Positions 40,477 to 49,441 are shown, counted from the stretch's first letter. The stretch: 64,000 bases of DNA from Mesostigma viride (GCA_009746045.1 RPFO01000213.1:4960676-5024675); one strand, 5' to 3'. Notes: generated by a model not told the origin, from the letters alone. Program-made: numbers and translations.

Positions 40477-40704
40477 ATGAGCGGCTCGTTTCTGCAAACG
40501 CTGCGGGCCCCGAAGATCCTTGGCACGGCCGTGTTCGACTGGGTAGCCACCCTCGCCGCAGCCCTGCTCATTAGTCGCCGCAGGACCGCCGGCATGTTCG
40601 TCGTCCGAGACGCGGCGGTCACGTTCGCGGCCTTGGTGGGGACAGGGGAGCTGCTCCACCTGCTCCTAGGCATCCACACGCCCGTCACAAATCTACTTCG
40701 GTGA
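40477..40704 (+). CDS. Small conserved-type membrane protein
   Basis: 75 aa from ATG at 40477. It begins MSGSFLQTLRAPKILGTAVF and has a hydrophobic segment (WVATLAAALLISR) and a second weaker one (AALVGTGELLHLLLG). The motif 'PxILGxxxFDW' near the N-terminus of a short two-helix protein is familiar from small giant-virus membrane proteins, but I cannot name a family. It overlaps the 3' end of the convergent gene by 20 bp. Confidence 0.55.
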   Translation: MSGSFLQTLRAPKILGTAVFDWVATLAAALLISRRRTAGMFVVRDAAVTFAALVGTGELLHLLLGIHTPVTNLLR

Positions 40705-41625
40705 GCTTTGCGGGCTCTCGCTCCTTCTTCAGGTGGTACCTCTTCCCGCACCCCGGCCCGAACCCGGCCTCTAGGTGGTATATCATCTTCAGGGCTCGGC
40801 GGCAGAACACGCACGTGCCCCAGCGCGACCACCGGGAGATGCACTCCGCGGGCTTCCTGTGGAAATAGCCCAGCTCGCGGTCCAGTTCGCGCGTCCATGT
40901 CGCCATCGTGTACACCTGTCCATCCGCGTCCACCATCGCGAACGTGTCCGTCAGGCGAGGCGCCATCCACCACAGGCTGTGTTTTTGGGCCCACATACGT
41001 TGCTCGCTGTCCACGAAGAAAGTGATCGGCGTGAGGTCTCCGCAAGGGATGTCCACGTGCATGTAGCCGTACTTCCTGTGCTGCGAGTTCGGGTCGATGT
41101 CATTCCTCACCAGCTCGCCACTCATCAGCATCGACCTCACGTCGCGGAGGCCCTCCTCCCCCCCTGGCTGGCGCTGGAGCGGTGCTGGCAGACCGCCATG
41201 CTCGATGGGAGAGAGAACACCTGGCTCAGGCCGACCGTCACGTGCGTCGTCGTGCCCGCCCCGCGCACGTGCGGGAACAGGTGATTGAGCACGCGGAAAA
41301 AAAGGTCCAGGTCGCACCCCAGCGCCCCCGCGTACGGGGCCGCATACAAGCTGCTGTCCTCCTTACGCAGCCGGTGCAGGAGGTCGCGCGCCCCCATCAG
41401 CATCCGGCGGACAGTGTAGGCCTCCCCCGAATTGAGGGACCCTTGGGAGATGTGGAGGCGCGGGTCGTCCATCGCCTGCAACAAAAAACGCAGGAAGGGG
41501 AACTCGCTCTTGAAGGCCTCGTTTGCCGTTGTGGACACCGCCCGCAGGCTGATGGCGTCGCGGGCAGGGAGGTCCTCCATGATTTTACCTAAAAGATCTA
41601 GTGGCAAGTCGTCGAACGTTGCCAT
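40685..41625 (-). CDS. F-box protein with C-terminal zinc-binding region (one frame slip)
   Basis: ATG at 41625. Residues 1-45 are an F-box (FDDLPLDLLGKIMEDLPARD, then AVSTTANEAFKS), which recruits targets to SCF ubiquitin ligases. The first frame ends at 41137; the adjacent frame continues from the C7 run 41158-41164 (one base short) with an ordered domain and a C-terminal CVFC...GFGPGCGKRYH zinc-binding element, to 40685. I read it as one gene. F-box and TRAF-type genes together suggest that the virus manipulates host ubiquitination. Confidence 0.7.
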
Positions 41626-41929
41626 TCTGTCCGTTTTGTCCGCCGCCGGACTGAGTGTTGGACGCGCCCTGGGAAGCGCTCTGATTGGCGGCGGATGACT
41701 CGGCCTTCTTCTTTATGTCCGGCAGCAGGGCCTGGATAAGGAAGTAGACCCCCGTGATCAATATGGACACGTCGATTTTCGGTACGGCTTTGTACGCGCA
41801 CGAAAAGACGATGACCGCCTTGAATAGCGCCGGCTCGATGGGGTAGTCTTCCAGAAGCACGAAGGGGATAAGTTGGGAAAAAATGGCCGAGAATGCTGTC
41901 ATGGAGTCTTGCACCAGGAGGCCGTTCAT
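41585..41929 (-). CDS. Membrane protein with Ser/Gln/Gly-rich tail
   Basis: 114 aa. Hydrophobic segments at about residues 9-25 (SAIFSQLIPFVLL) and 50-68 (DVSILITGVYFLIQALL), then a low-complexity tail (SSAANQSASQGASNTQSGGG). TATAGTATAA precedes the ATG. The 3' end overlaps the start of the F-box gene by 41 bp on the same strand. Family unknown. Confidence 0.55.
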   Translation of the reverse strand: MNGLLVQDSMTAFSAIFSQLIPFVLLEDYPIEPALFKAVIVFSCAYKAVPKIDVSILITGVYFLIQALLPDIKKKAESSAANQSASQGASNTQSGGGQNGQNGNVRRLATRSFR

Positions 41930-42081
41930 TTCAACTTATACTATACACTCTTTGCTTTTTTTTCCGCCCCGCGTGTCCTTCCCTGTGCAGACAGGAGGGC
42001 GCGCGTGGACTGCTCATCCCTCTACAAGCCAGGTGCGACTAGGGGGCTGGGATTTTCTGTGACGTGTGTGTGGTGTTGCTC

Positions 42082-42627
42082 ATGGACATAGAGGCGCTTT
42101 TGGATGGTCTGCCCACGTACGACTGCGGCCTTTTGGATGATGTTAGCAAGGCCCTGGAGATTCTAGTGGATCCCCGCATGACGGGGTGGGTGAATGTGGG
42201 CGAGGCGCCCCATGAAAAGCCTCCGAGCGGGGTCATCGAGTTCGAGATCGCGTCCACCTTCGTGGTAAACAACATCGGGGTGTTGGAGATCGATGCGCGC
42301 TCCGGGAAGTACGTCCACACCGTGTCGAAGCTGCCGTACAGCGACATCATTCGAGACATTAAGGGGGACGTCGACATCCGAGTCATGCTGGGGAATGGTG
42401 GGGAATGCGACCCCGAGGGGCTGACCGTCGTCAACTGTCTCGGGCAGTACGCAGACAAACACATCCGGGTCTACCTGGACCCCGAACACCTCCCGCAGAC
42501 ATTCTACATCAAGTACACGTGCTACCTGTTGCGGGAAGACGTCCGCAAGTCTGTGCTAGCGGCGCCCGAAGTGTTCACCCGCACGCACATGTACAAGGAC
42601 GGGGTGATTGTGAGAGACACGCCATGA
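42082..42627 (+). CDS. Conserved-looking hypothetical protein
   Basis: 181 aa from ATG at 42082, uninterrupted and well biased. Alternating strands and helices (VIEFEIASTFVVNNIGVLEI, FYIKYTCYLLREDVRKSVL); no catalytic motif I know. Possibly a capsid-associated jelly-roll-like protein given the beta-rich middle, but this is a guess. It converges with the KilA-N gene. Confidence 0.55.
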   Translation: MDIEALLDGLPTYDCGLLDDVSKALEILVDPRMTGWVNVGEAPHEKPPSGVIEFEIASTFVVNNIGVLEIDARSGKYVHTVSKLPYSDIIRDIKGDVDIRVMLGNGGECDPEGLTVVNCLGQYADKHIRVYLDPEHLPQTFYIKYTCYLLREDVRKSVLAAPEVFTRTHMYKDGVIVRDTP

Positions 42628-42708
42628 ATGGAATTTCAAATAAGCTTTATGATCAGTTAATAAAACTCGTTATGGATGCAAGGACCTGGTCTACACGTCT
42701 TAAGCCTT

Positions 42709-43500
42709 CTACTCCAATCTCCTGCTCTGTGCGGGCCGCTTGTGGGCCTCCTCTACAAACTCGCGCACGGCCTCCTCCATCATCGCGCGCTGGGCGGGCA
42801 CGTCCTCGTACCAGTTCACGGCCCTGACGGCCCCGTCCACGAACCGCTCCGTCTTGGGGATCTCCTTCCCCGGGAACGCGGCCCGGAACTTCTGGGCCAT
42901 CTTGCGGCCAATCAGGCCGGCCTCCTTCACGTCCAAGTGGTACCCCATCTCCCTGGCCACCGCAGTGATCTCCAGGGTCTTGCGGGGGGGGCCTCCGCCT
43001 GCTGCTGCTGACCCTCACCTGCAGGCCTGCCCCCCACCAGGTCAGTGTACAGGATGTCGTTCGCCTTGTCCCGCAGAAACAGCCGGTCGCGATCGGACAT
43101 GCGCAGGGAGCTGTCCATCAGCAGCTTCTGCTGGGCCGCCACCGCGGTGAGCAGACGGATGCGTCCCTCCTCGATCACGGCCTTCAGCTCCAGCTCGGCC
43201 TTCACCAGCCGGATGCGGGTCTCCGCCATCTTGGCCGCCGTCTCCAGCTCCCCCGCCTTGTTGTTGTCGCCCGAGGGCCCTGCCGGCGCCGTCTCCATGT
43301 ACACCGTCGTCTTCGTCCCGTTGGCCAGGTCGTACATGTCGCGGGCCACCCCGATCATCGTGGGGTCCCCGCGCATCAGGCGGTCCACCCAGTCCCCCGC
43401 CAGGATGGCGAACTCGTCGCTGATCCACGCGGCCAGCTTGTTGACCAGCTTGAGGTGGATCCACGTGCCGCGGTCCTCGTTGAGCCCCCGGTCACCGAGT
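42709..43500 (-). CDS. KilA-N domain protein (at least two frame slips)
   Basis: The KilA-N core RGTWIHLKLVNKLAAWISDE followed by FAILAGDWVDRLM is unmistakable: a DNA-binding domain of large DNA viruses and phages. The C-terminal half is a long helix (MAETRIRLVKAELELKAVI) ending in a polar tail that changes frame at G8 42984-42991. Upstream, at C5 43485-43489, another one-base slip separates the preceding conserved segment (PKIVDSVTG). I find no start codon upstream in that frame, so the 5' end is uncertain and may be lost towards the 41-bp repeats. Confidence 0.65.
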
Positions 43501-43629
43501 CCACGATCTTGGGGGCGGGCCTGCGCGCACCACAGCAGGTATATAAAGTTCAGGGTGAGCACAGATAGATGCATTCTCACGAGCGAAGGTACAACCACTC
43601 CAAACACGCGGACAAGATGGACGCCGACT

Positions 43630-43820
43630 TCGAACTTGCCCGACACCCCCCTAAGGACCCCAGACGTCTCCACAAAAGTGTGGACACCCCCCTAAGGACC
43701 CCAGACGTCTCCACAAAAGTGTGGACACCCCCCCTAAGGACCCCAGACGTCTCCACAAAAGTGTGGACACCCCCCCTAAGGACCCCAGACGTCTCCACAA
43801 AAGTGTGGACACCCCCCTAA
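43630..43820. repeat. 41/42-bp tandem repeat, 4.5 units
   Basis: ctaaggaccccagacgtctc recurs at 43651, 43692, 43734 and 43776, with a partial copy at 43817; unit lengths are 41, 42, 42 and 41 bp because of a C5/C6 difference. Each unit contains the imperfect palindrome gtctccacaaaagtgtggac, able to form a hairpin. It lies between the ends of two minus-strand genes. Confidence 0.85.
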
Positions 43821-44128
43821 GCACATATACACACTTGCCTGTCAAGGTCTCCTTCCGTAACCGCTGTCGGAGTGATGTGCTTTTTTAGCAACTCGACGTA
43901 TTCCGAGTTCCCGCCTCTGAAAAAACTGTCGAAGCGCTTGGTCCCGTTGGAGCCGGCCTTGGTGAGGTCGGGGCCGTGGACCATCGTGTCCGCCTTCCGC
44001 ACGCGGATCTCGGTGTCTGCGTCCACCTTCATCTCAGGGATGGGCCTCAGCGTGTACACCCAGAACTTGTTGGTCTCCCGCTTGAAAGTGAACAGCACGC
44101 TGACGGTCGGTGCCTGGGTAGCGGCCAT
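43817..44128 (-). CDS. Small hypothetical protein
   Basis: 103 aa from ATG at 44128 (MAATQAPTVSVLFTFKRETN). Mixed alpha/beta with a basic middle (DTEIRVRKADTMVHGPD) and no hydrophobic helix. The reading frame is clean and the stop lies in the last partial unit of the 41-bp repeat. Family not recognised. Confidence 0.55.
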   Translation of the reverse strand: MAATQAPTVSVLFTFKRETNKFWVYTLRPIPEMKVDADTEIRVRKADTMVHGPDLTKAGSNGTKRFDSFFRGGNSEYVELLKKHITPTAVTEGDLDRQVCICA

Positions 44129-44149
44129 TTTTTTGGCTGAGTGAGACTG

Positions 44150-44345
44150 TCGTCGGTCGGGGGCTGGTCGTCCGCCGGGTGTGGTGTGATAGTCACGGCA
44201 AAAGCCCTTATCGTTCGTCAAGTTGACCGTCGGTCGGGTCTTGGTCGTCGGTCGTGTGTTGGTCGTCTGTCGGATGTGGGCCGCCTGTCGGCTGTTGCCC
44301 GCCCGCCAGCGCGTGGTCGTCGGTTAGGTCAAGGACTTGGTTTGT
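44150..44345. repeat. GTCGGTCG-type simple-sequence region
   Basis: Imperfect repeats of gtcgtcggtcg/gtcggtcgggt across an intergenic stretch. No credible protein on either strand. Confidence 0.5.
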
Positions 44346-44420
44346 GAGTTGGTTGGGGATGGGCAGCCCTGCCATGGTCTTTATTTCCAAAATCTGGCGC
44401 GCCGCGCCGTTTTTTTTCGT

Positions 44421-44490
44421 CAGAGATCTCCCGAGATCTCAGCAGATCTCAGACGAGATCTCGAGGATTTCGTGATCTCATCAGAATCTC
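44421..44490. promoter_or_regulatory. Cluster of GAGATCTC palindromes
   Basis: GAGATCTC at 44423-44430, 44433-44440 and 44455-44462, CAGATCTC at 44443-44450, and two degenerate copies to 44490. The spacing is 10-12 bp, about one helix turn. It sits between the minus-strand gene ending its leader at 44128 and the plus-strand gene at 44625, so it could be a binding array for a dimeric regulator. Confidence 0.45.
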
Positions 44491-44624
44491 GAAGGGGTAC
44501 GTTACGGCGCGGACAGTGCCGTATGGCTGATGTCATCGATTTCGACCAGAAGAGCATAAATATGTGAGCTTCAAGGTAGGCACCATGCATGGAAGGCCCC
44601 CCCAACTGTGTCCATAGTCCGACC

Positions 44625-45098
44625 ATGGAGCCCAGCGGACGGGTCACGCCCAGCGGACGGGTCACGGCCAGCGGACGAGGTACACCCAGCGGACGGGTCA
44701 CGGCCAGCGGACGAGGTACACCCAGCGGACGGGTCACGGCCAGCGGACGAGGAACACCCAGCGGACGAGGCGTACCCGGCGGGCAAGGGGCGGCCAGCAG
44801 GCGAGGCGTCCCCGGCGGACGAAGGCGCCGACCGACGGGGGCCGACATGGTGGATATGATGGCCGAGGAGTCTGACGACGTGGAGGCGGGCAGCGACAAC
44901 GAGGAGGAGGGCGAGGAGGTGTCCAATCTCATCGCGTCCGACGAAGAAATCGAGGACGAGCTTCCATCCTTCTACGCCGCTGTGGACGCCGCTGGCAGGC
45001 GGGCGGGCGGGGATGCGTCGTCCGTCGGGGGGTCGGCCGCCGAAAGGAGCGGACGGACGGCGCTCGGTGGCTCGGCTGGGCTCCCAACAACACGTTGA
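44625..45098 (+). CDS. Repetitive basic-then-acidic protein
   Basis: About 157 aa. N-terminal repeats of SGRVTASGRGTP (24-36 bp DNA period), then GGRRRRPTGAD, followed by a strongly acidic part (EESDDVEAGSDNEEEGEE) and DEEIEDELPSFYAAVD. The order of a basic repeat tail and an acidic patch looks like a chromatin-type or core protein. A minus-strand frame across the same DNA (44929-45165, begins MSVMGKTATVRFF) also looks protein-like, so the coding strand is not fully certain. Confidence 0.5.
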   Translation: MEPSGRVTPSGRVTASGRGTPSGRVTASGRGTPSGRVTASGRGTPSGRGVPGGQGAASRRGVPGGRRRRPTGADMVDMMAEESDDVEAGSDNEEEGEEVSNLIASDEEIEDELPSFYAAVDAAGRRAGGDASSVGGSAAERSGRTALGGSAGLPTTR

Positions 45099-45164
45099 CG
45101 CTTGGTATGTTGCTCGGGTCAAGCTGGAAGAATCGTACTGTCGCCGTTTTACCCATAACACTCA

Positions 45165-45300
45165 TGTCAGGCTATATCGTGCCACTATAGTCGGATATAG
45201 GGAACATCGTATATGCATATATATATAGATTGACTCCCAATATAATATATACAGGGATTATTTATCATACAGGGATTATTAGATATAGCATTAAGAGTTG
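45165..45300. other. AT-rich seam 7
   Basis: Left edge AGGCTATATCG (45169-45179), identical to seams 1 and 9. Contains AGATATAGCATTAA (as seam 4), and its right edge AGAGTTGCCTATGGCG matches the inverse of seam 2 except for one base. It supplies the stop codon of the VLTF2-like gene. Confidence 0.7.
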
Positions 45301-45301
45301 C

Positions 45302-45766
45302 CTATGGCGCGAGTGAGGACGACGCGAGGATATACGGTGGGTCCGCGGAACTGCTCCTGAACTCGTCCACGTCCATGTGCCCGCCGAACATCTTGAGACA
45401 TTGCCTCGGAGGGGCGGCGATGACGCCAGGGAAGGAGGAGGGCCTCGACTCGGCCCGCCACAGCCTCTGCGCCATGATGAAGAGGTAGTGGTTGCGCAGG
45501 TCCCTGCAGGCGCCTCCCTCCTTCAGGTTGTACGCCTTGGCGCAGTTGGGCGAGCAGAAGCACCCCGTCACGCAGAAGGCGGTGTCGTGCCTCGTCATCC
45601 TGGTGGGGAGAGGGAAGGGGACGCCGTCAAAGGGGTGGCAACACCACCAGCAGCAGAGGGGGGTGGACGTGGGCCACTTGGCGCCGTCGGCCATCATTTT
45701 CAGCAGCGCGCGCGTCACCGGCGGCACCTGCGGGGTCGGCGGCGGCAGCTCATCCGCAGTCTCCAT
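45302..45766 (-). CDS. VLTF2/A1L-like late transcription factor
   Basis: 154 aa. The zinc-binding core CCWWCCHPFDGVPFPLP ... GCFCSPNCAKAYNL is the hallmark of the poxvirus VLTF-2-like family shared by giant DNA viruses (C-x-x-C ... F-C-S-x-x-C-A-K-A-Y). These proteins activate late viral gene transcription. The C-terminus ends within the edge of seam 7 and may be shortened. It overlaps the next gene upstream on the strand by 17 bp, as in a compact viral genome. Confidence 0.8.
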   Translation of the reverse strand: METADELPPPTPQVPPVTRALLKMMADGAKWPTSTPLCCWWCCHPFDGVPFPLPTRMTRHDTAFCVTGCFCSPNCAKAYNLKEGGACRDLRNHYLFIMAQRLWRAESRPSSFPGVIAAPPRQCLKMFGGHMDVDEFRSSSADPPYILASSSLAP

Positions 45767-46529
45767 AGCGTCCCTTGACGACCTGCGGCTTCAACACCTT
45801 GGTCTGGCACACGCCGCTGTAGACGATGCAGCCGTCCGTGGCTGGGTGGAAGATGAGCGTGCGCCCGTCGCCGTAGATGACCCGCAGAAACTGCGGCCGG
45901 TCCGCGGGCTGCTGCTTGCCCGAGAGCGCCAGAAACCGGAGGATGCACCAGATGAACTGGGGGATGCCTGCCCCCGCGTAGAAGTCGTCGTCTTCGCCCA
46001 ATAGTTTGCGCAGGCCTTCGGTTACGTCCGCGTTGTCCGGGGACGGATACCACGCGCCCAACGAGGCCGACAGGATCTTGTGGGTCTTGGGCTCGGCCTC
46101 CGCCCCGTCTACTGCCGGGAGCTTTATAGGCGGGAAGCGCACGTTTTTCTGGGACAGCTTCAGGTTGTACGTAACGGCCAGGTCCCTCCCTGCGTGTCTG
46201 TACTGCACGACGAGACACGGCTTGGCCAGGGGCGCCACGTACTCCTCGGCGTTCGTGTTCGCGAGCAGCTGGGCCGCGGGCATGTCGAGGCCGCCTCCCT
46301 CCCGCCGCACGGCCTCCACGAGCGCCTCGGTGAAGTCCCTGTCCCCTCCCTCGTGGCTGATGCGGGCGTCCTGGATTTTGTAGTACTCGGATTCCGCCTC
46401 GGGTTTCCGCTTCAGCCGCGCGTGCCACCCGCGCACCGCGCCCATTGACAGGAGCAGGTAGGAGCAGGCCGACTCCCACGCCGACCAGAACGACCGTTTC
46501 AGGGCGGCGAGACTCCATCCATGCTCCAT
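45750..46529 (-). CDS. Conserved-type hypothetical protein with N-terminal hydrophobic segment
   Basis: 259 aa, intact. A short hydrophobic stretch near the N-terminus (SAWESACSYLLLSMG), then a soluble alpha/beta domain (CLVVQYRHAGRDLAVTYNLK, FIWCILRFLALSGKQQ, LRVIYGDGRTLIFHPATDG). No catalytic motif recognised. It lies in a run of three minus-strand genes with overlapping ends (45302-46816), probably expressed together. Confidence 0.6.
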   Translation of the reverse strand: MEHGWSLAALKRSFWSAWESACSYLLLSMGAVRGWHARLKRKPEAESEYYKIQDARISHEGGDRDFTEALVEAVRREGGGLDMPAAQLLANTNAEEYVAPLAKPCLVVQYRHAGRDLAVTYNLKLSQKNVRFPPIKLPAVDGAEAEPKTHKILSASLGAWYPSPDNADVTEGLRKLLGEDDDFYAGAGIPQFIWCILRFLALSGKQQPADRPQFLRVIYGDGRTLIFHPATDGCIVYSGVCQTKVLKPQVVKGRYGDCG

Positions 46530-46816
46530 TGCCCGTCGTCGTCGTCCTTACTGTAGTCCCTCAGATTATCCTTGAGCGCCTCTAGACGCACCCTGCGCTG
46601 GTCCGTGCTGTACGTGGCGTCCACGTATTGCCGGTACTTCCGCCGCAGCCCCCCGTCGGGCACGTCCTGCTTGTTGACCTTCGGCACGTTGACGGGCTGC
46701 GCGGTCGTGTGGCGCACGCTCACGGTCTTGAGGCCCGAGTCCGTCGATGCGCGGAAGGTGGGCGGGGCCGGGGCGTGGGGTCGGGTCTGCAGCATGTCCT
46801 CGTACCAGGCCGCCAT
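46499..46816 (-). CDS. Small hypothetical protein
   Basis: 105 aa, first gene of the three-gene minus-strand run. Pro-rich N-terminus and a helical basic C-terminal half (LRRKYRQYVDATYSTDQRRV). It overlaps the next gene by 31 bp. Family unknown. Confidence 0.5.
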   Translation of the reverse strand: MAAWYEDMLQTRPHAPAPPTFRASTDSGLKTVSVRHTTAQPVNVPKVNKQDVPDGGLRRKYRQYVDATYSTDQRRVRLEALKDNLRDYSKDDDDGQWSMDGVSPP

Positions 46817-46839
46817 CGGGGCGTATTTCTTCGTCTACT

Positions 46840-47594
46840 ATGACGCTCACAAAACAAATGGCGACGGAACGCATACTGGAGTACGCGGGACTCGCGGCCA
46901 TCATCCCGTCCCTCCCCGGCGGGCGCCGATCGTTCGTGAGGCGCATGAACCGGCAGGTGCGCTGGACGGGCGGCGGCAAGGCCTTCCTGCTGAACTACCC
47001 GGAGAGCAGGCGCCAGGTGCTGGTCGTCGGGGGGTCGGGCGGCCACGGGTTCTCGGGGGCTGACCCGAGCGCCGACTCGGAGATGGTGATGGAGGCCTCG
47101 TTGGGCGTGCGCTTCCACAGGGGGTACCTCGCGAGCGCGCGCTCCCTGTGCGAGCACCTCCTGACGCACCCGAGCATGGTCAAGCGGGGCGGCGGCTGGC
47201 ACATGGACATCACGGGCGGCGGCAACGGGGGGCGGTGGGCGTGATAGCGGGCAGCCTCCTGACGCGGCGGCAGACGGACGTGGGCGAGGTCGTCACGTTC
47301 AGCCAGCCGGCGGTGACGGACGCGGCGGGGGCGGACACGCTGCGTGGGACCCTGTCCCTTACGCGCGTGGTGCCCTCCAAAGGGGAGGAGGAGGAGGGCC
47401 ACTTCGGCGACAGGGTGACGGTCCGGGCGCGCGGCTGCCCGCGATGCGCGGGAGATTGTATGGCGTGGTACGTGTCCGCCCTCGCGAACAATATCACGCA
47501 CGGTAGTAGCGACACGAGCGGCGATGGCGGCAGGCACGACAGCGAACAGCACGACAGCGAGACGAAGGAGTGCGCATGCGCTTGTCTATTTTGA
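46840..47594 (+). CDS. Class-3 lipase-like protein with altered active site (one frame slip)
   Basis: ATG at 46840. Two frames join at G6 47227-47232. Features of class-3 lipases: a strand plus FHRGYLASARSLCEHLL (the H-x-G-Y lid-side helix), then DITGGGNGG at the place of the T-G-H-S-L-G-G nucleophile elbow, and VIAGSLL...VVTFSQPAV, the usual 'vtFgxPxV' strand. The catalytic serine is therefore not where it should be (Gly instead). The C-terminal tail is Cys/Asp/Ser-rich. It overlaps the cysteine desulfurase gene by 71 bp. Either a pseudoenzyme or a diverged hydrolase. Confidence 0.55.
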
Positions 47595-48717
47595 CAACAA
47601 CAGCACGACACGGCCGCACCCCCAGGTGGCCCGCGCACTCGGCGCAACGGCCGCGACACTCTACGGCAACGCGTCAAGCTCGCACAAGGCGGGCAGGGAG
47701 TCCCACGATGTGGTGGAGGACTCCCGCCGCACCCTGGCACGACACCTGGGCGTGCGTCCGGGCGACGTGATTTTCACGGGGGGCGCGACCGAGTCCAACA
47801 ACATCATCATCCACAGCGTGCTGGAGCGCGCGCGGGGGCGGGGCGTGGTTCTTACCACGAAGGTTGAGCACCCGAGCGTGCTCCAGCCGCTGCTGCACGT
47901 GCGCAAGGCCTCCCGCGGCGGCGTGAAGGTGGTCCAGCTGCCGGTCGACCGCGAGGGCTTCGTGCGGATGGACAGCCTGCGCGAGGCGGTCAAGAAGTGG
48001 GGCGGACGCATCAAGCTGGTATCGGTCATTTACGCGAACAACGAGATAGGGACGGTGCAGGACATGGGGGCGATACGCAGGGCGGTGGGCAAGGGCGTGC
48101 ACATCCACGCGGACACGACACAGGTGGCGGGCAAGGCGCCGCTGGGTAAGGACCAGCGGTTCATGGACAGCTTTACGGTTTCGGGACACAAGATCCACGG
48201 GGTGAAGGGCGTGGGCGCGCTCGTGGTGCGCGCGGGGGCGGACTCGGTGGTCCCGCTGATGCACGGGGGCGGACAGGAGCGCGGCGTGCGGCCGGGGACG
48301 GAGAGCCCGCCCCTGATCGCGAGCCTGGCGCAAGCGGCGTCCATCAACATGAGCCGGGCGGGGCGCGCCCGGTGGCGTAGGACGGCCGAGTACGCCGCCA
48401 GGCTGCGGGAGGGGCTGGGAGGGCTGGGGGCTTCCTTCAACGGGCCGGCCGACCCGGGGCGTAGGATGGCCAACCTGGTCAGTTTCGCGCTTCCGGGCAC
48501 GGACGGTCGCGCGATGGTGGAGTGGCTCTCCCGCTGCGGGATCTGCGCGAACGTGGGCAGCGCCTGCTCGAAGATGAAGCGGAGCCGCGTGCTGCGTGCG
48601 GTCGGCGTGCCCGAGGAGACGGCGCGCGGCACGGTGCGCTTGGGACTTTCGGCGTACACTACGCAGCAGGACGTGGATTACCTTCTTTCGTGCCTGCGGC
48701 GGTTTCAGAAGACGTAG
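47524..48717 (+). CDS. Cysteine desulfurase (NifS/IscS family)
   Basis: 397 aa, intact, PLP fold type I. VYFDNNSTTRPHPQV at the start, GGATESNN (cofactor phosphate region), HADTTQVAGK, PLP lysine in SGHKIHGVKG (about residue 220) and the catalytic cysteine loop GSACSKM (about residue 346). It takes sulfur from cysteine for Fe-S clusters or tRNA thiolation. A viral copy could serve the Rieske protein in the same element, but that link is speculation. Its length matches IscS/NifS. No targeting peptide is obvious. Confidence 0.85.
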   Translation: MAAGTTANSTTARRRSAHALVYFDNNSTTRPHPQVARALGATAATLYGNASSSHKAGRESHDVVEDSRRTLARHLGVRPGDVIFTGGATESNNIIIHSVLERARGRGVVLTTKVEHPSVLQPLLHVRKASRGGVKVVQLPVDREGFVRMDSLREAVKKWGGRIKLVSVIYANNEIGTVQDMGAIRRAVGKGVHIHADTTQVAGKAPLGKDQRFMDSFTVSGHKIHGVKGVGALVVRAGADSVVPLMHGGGQERGVRPGTESPPLIASLAQAASINMSRAGRARWRRTAEYAARLREGLGGLGASFNGPADPGRRMANLVSFALPGTDGRAMVEWLSRCGICANVGSACSKMKRSRVLRAVGVPEETARGTVRLGLSAYTTQQDVDYLLSCLRRFQKT

Positions 48718-49409
48718 CCCGGGTCCTCGGCGGATGCCATGAACGCGCACTGGCGGGCGGCGTGGCCCTTGCGCGCCTTTGCGGGCACCGCCCTGCGCGC
48801 CCTGTACACGCGCTTCAGGGGCGCCCACACGCGGTACTGGGCCGTGCTGCCTGGGGGCGTTTCGTCTGGGTTATTATCCCGCGGAAGGGGCGTGGAAGGG
48901 GCGAGGACAAGGGGCGTGGGGGGTCCCCCCACATCCCTTTCACCTTCCCCTTCCCCCCCCTCGCCCCCTACGAGCTCCCCTGCCGCCACGTCTCCATCGG
49001 GTAGGCTGCCAGCGGAGCTGGCAGGGGTATGGGTAGGGGGAGGGGGGCGGCCACCGTACACCCGGCGCCCCCTCAGGGCCGCTATCCGCACCCCTCGGGA
49101 AGAGCGCGCACCCCCCCTCCCGACATTGGCATTCTCGTCCGTCTTGGGTTCGTACACGTGGGTGACGGTCACGTGGTTGGGGGAGATGTGCGGGGCGGAC
49201 CAGTGCAGCATGTACGGGTAGTAGTACGGATGGTACGGGCGGTACGGCGGAGCGGGAGGGCGGCGGAGGTACGGGCGGTCGTACGGCTGAGCCGCCTGCC
49301 TACGGTGCAGCGAGCAAAAGCCCCCCGTCGTCCACCGCCTGCAAGGGATACCAGAACTCGTGTAAGCGAACCCGCAGCGGCGTCTCAACATATCGAGTCT
49401 CTCAGACAA
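48705..49409 (-). CDS. Tyr/Pro-rich protein with Cys-rich N-terminus
   Basis: 234 aa, intact. The N-terminus has CGFAYTSSGIPCRRW..GFCSLHRR, a small Cys/His module like those in plant and viral zinc-binding proteins; then a run of Tyr-Pro repeats (PYRPYHPYYYPYMLHW), a Gly/Pro/Glu-rich linker and a basic C-terminus (APLKRVYRARRAVPAKARK). Convergent with the desulfurase gene, overlapping its 3' end by 13 bp. Possibly a virion or cell-wall-type protein. Confidence 0.55.
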   Translation of the reverse strand: MSERLDMLRRRCGFAYTSSGIPCRRWTTGGFCSLHRRQAAQPYDRPYLRRPPAPPYRPYHPYYYPYMLHWSAPHISPNHVTVTHVYEPKTDENANVGRGGARSSRGVRIAALRGRRVYGGRPPPPTHTPASSAGSLPDGDVAAGELVGGEGGEGEGERDVGGPPTPLVLAPSTPLPRDNNPDETPPGSTAQYRVWAPLKRVYRARRAVPAKARKGHAARQCAFMASAEDPGYVF

Positions 49410-49441
49410 TAAAGGGTCATATTATATTTCCAGTTAGCTGT

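Noticed and set aside
44571-45161. Minus-strand Ser/Ala/Gly repeat protein
   Set aside because: Shadow of the repeat; the plus strand has a clear acidic domain. A shorter minus frame at 44929-45165 stays possible and is mentioned in the feature.
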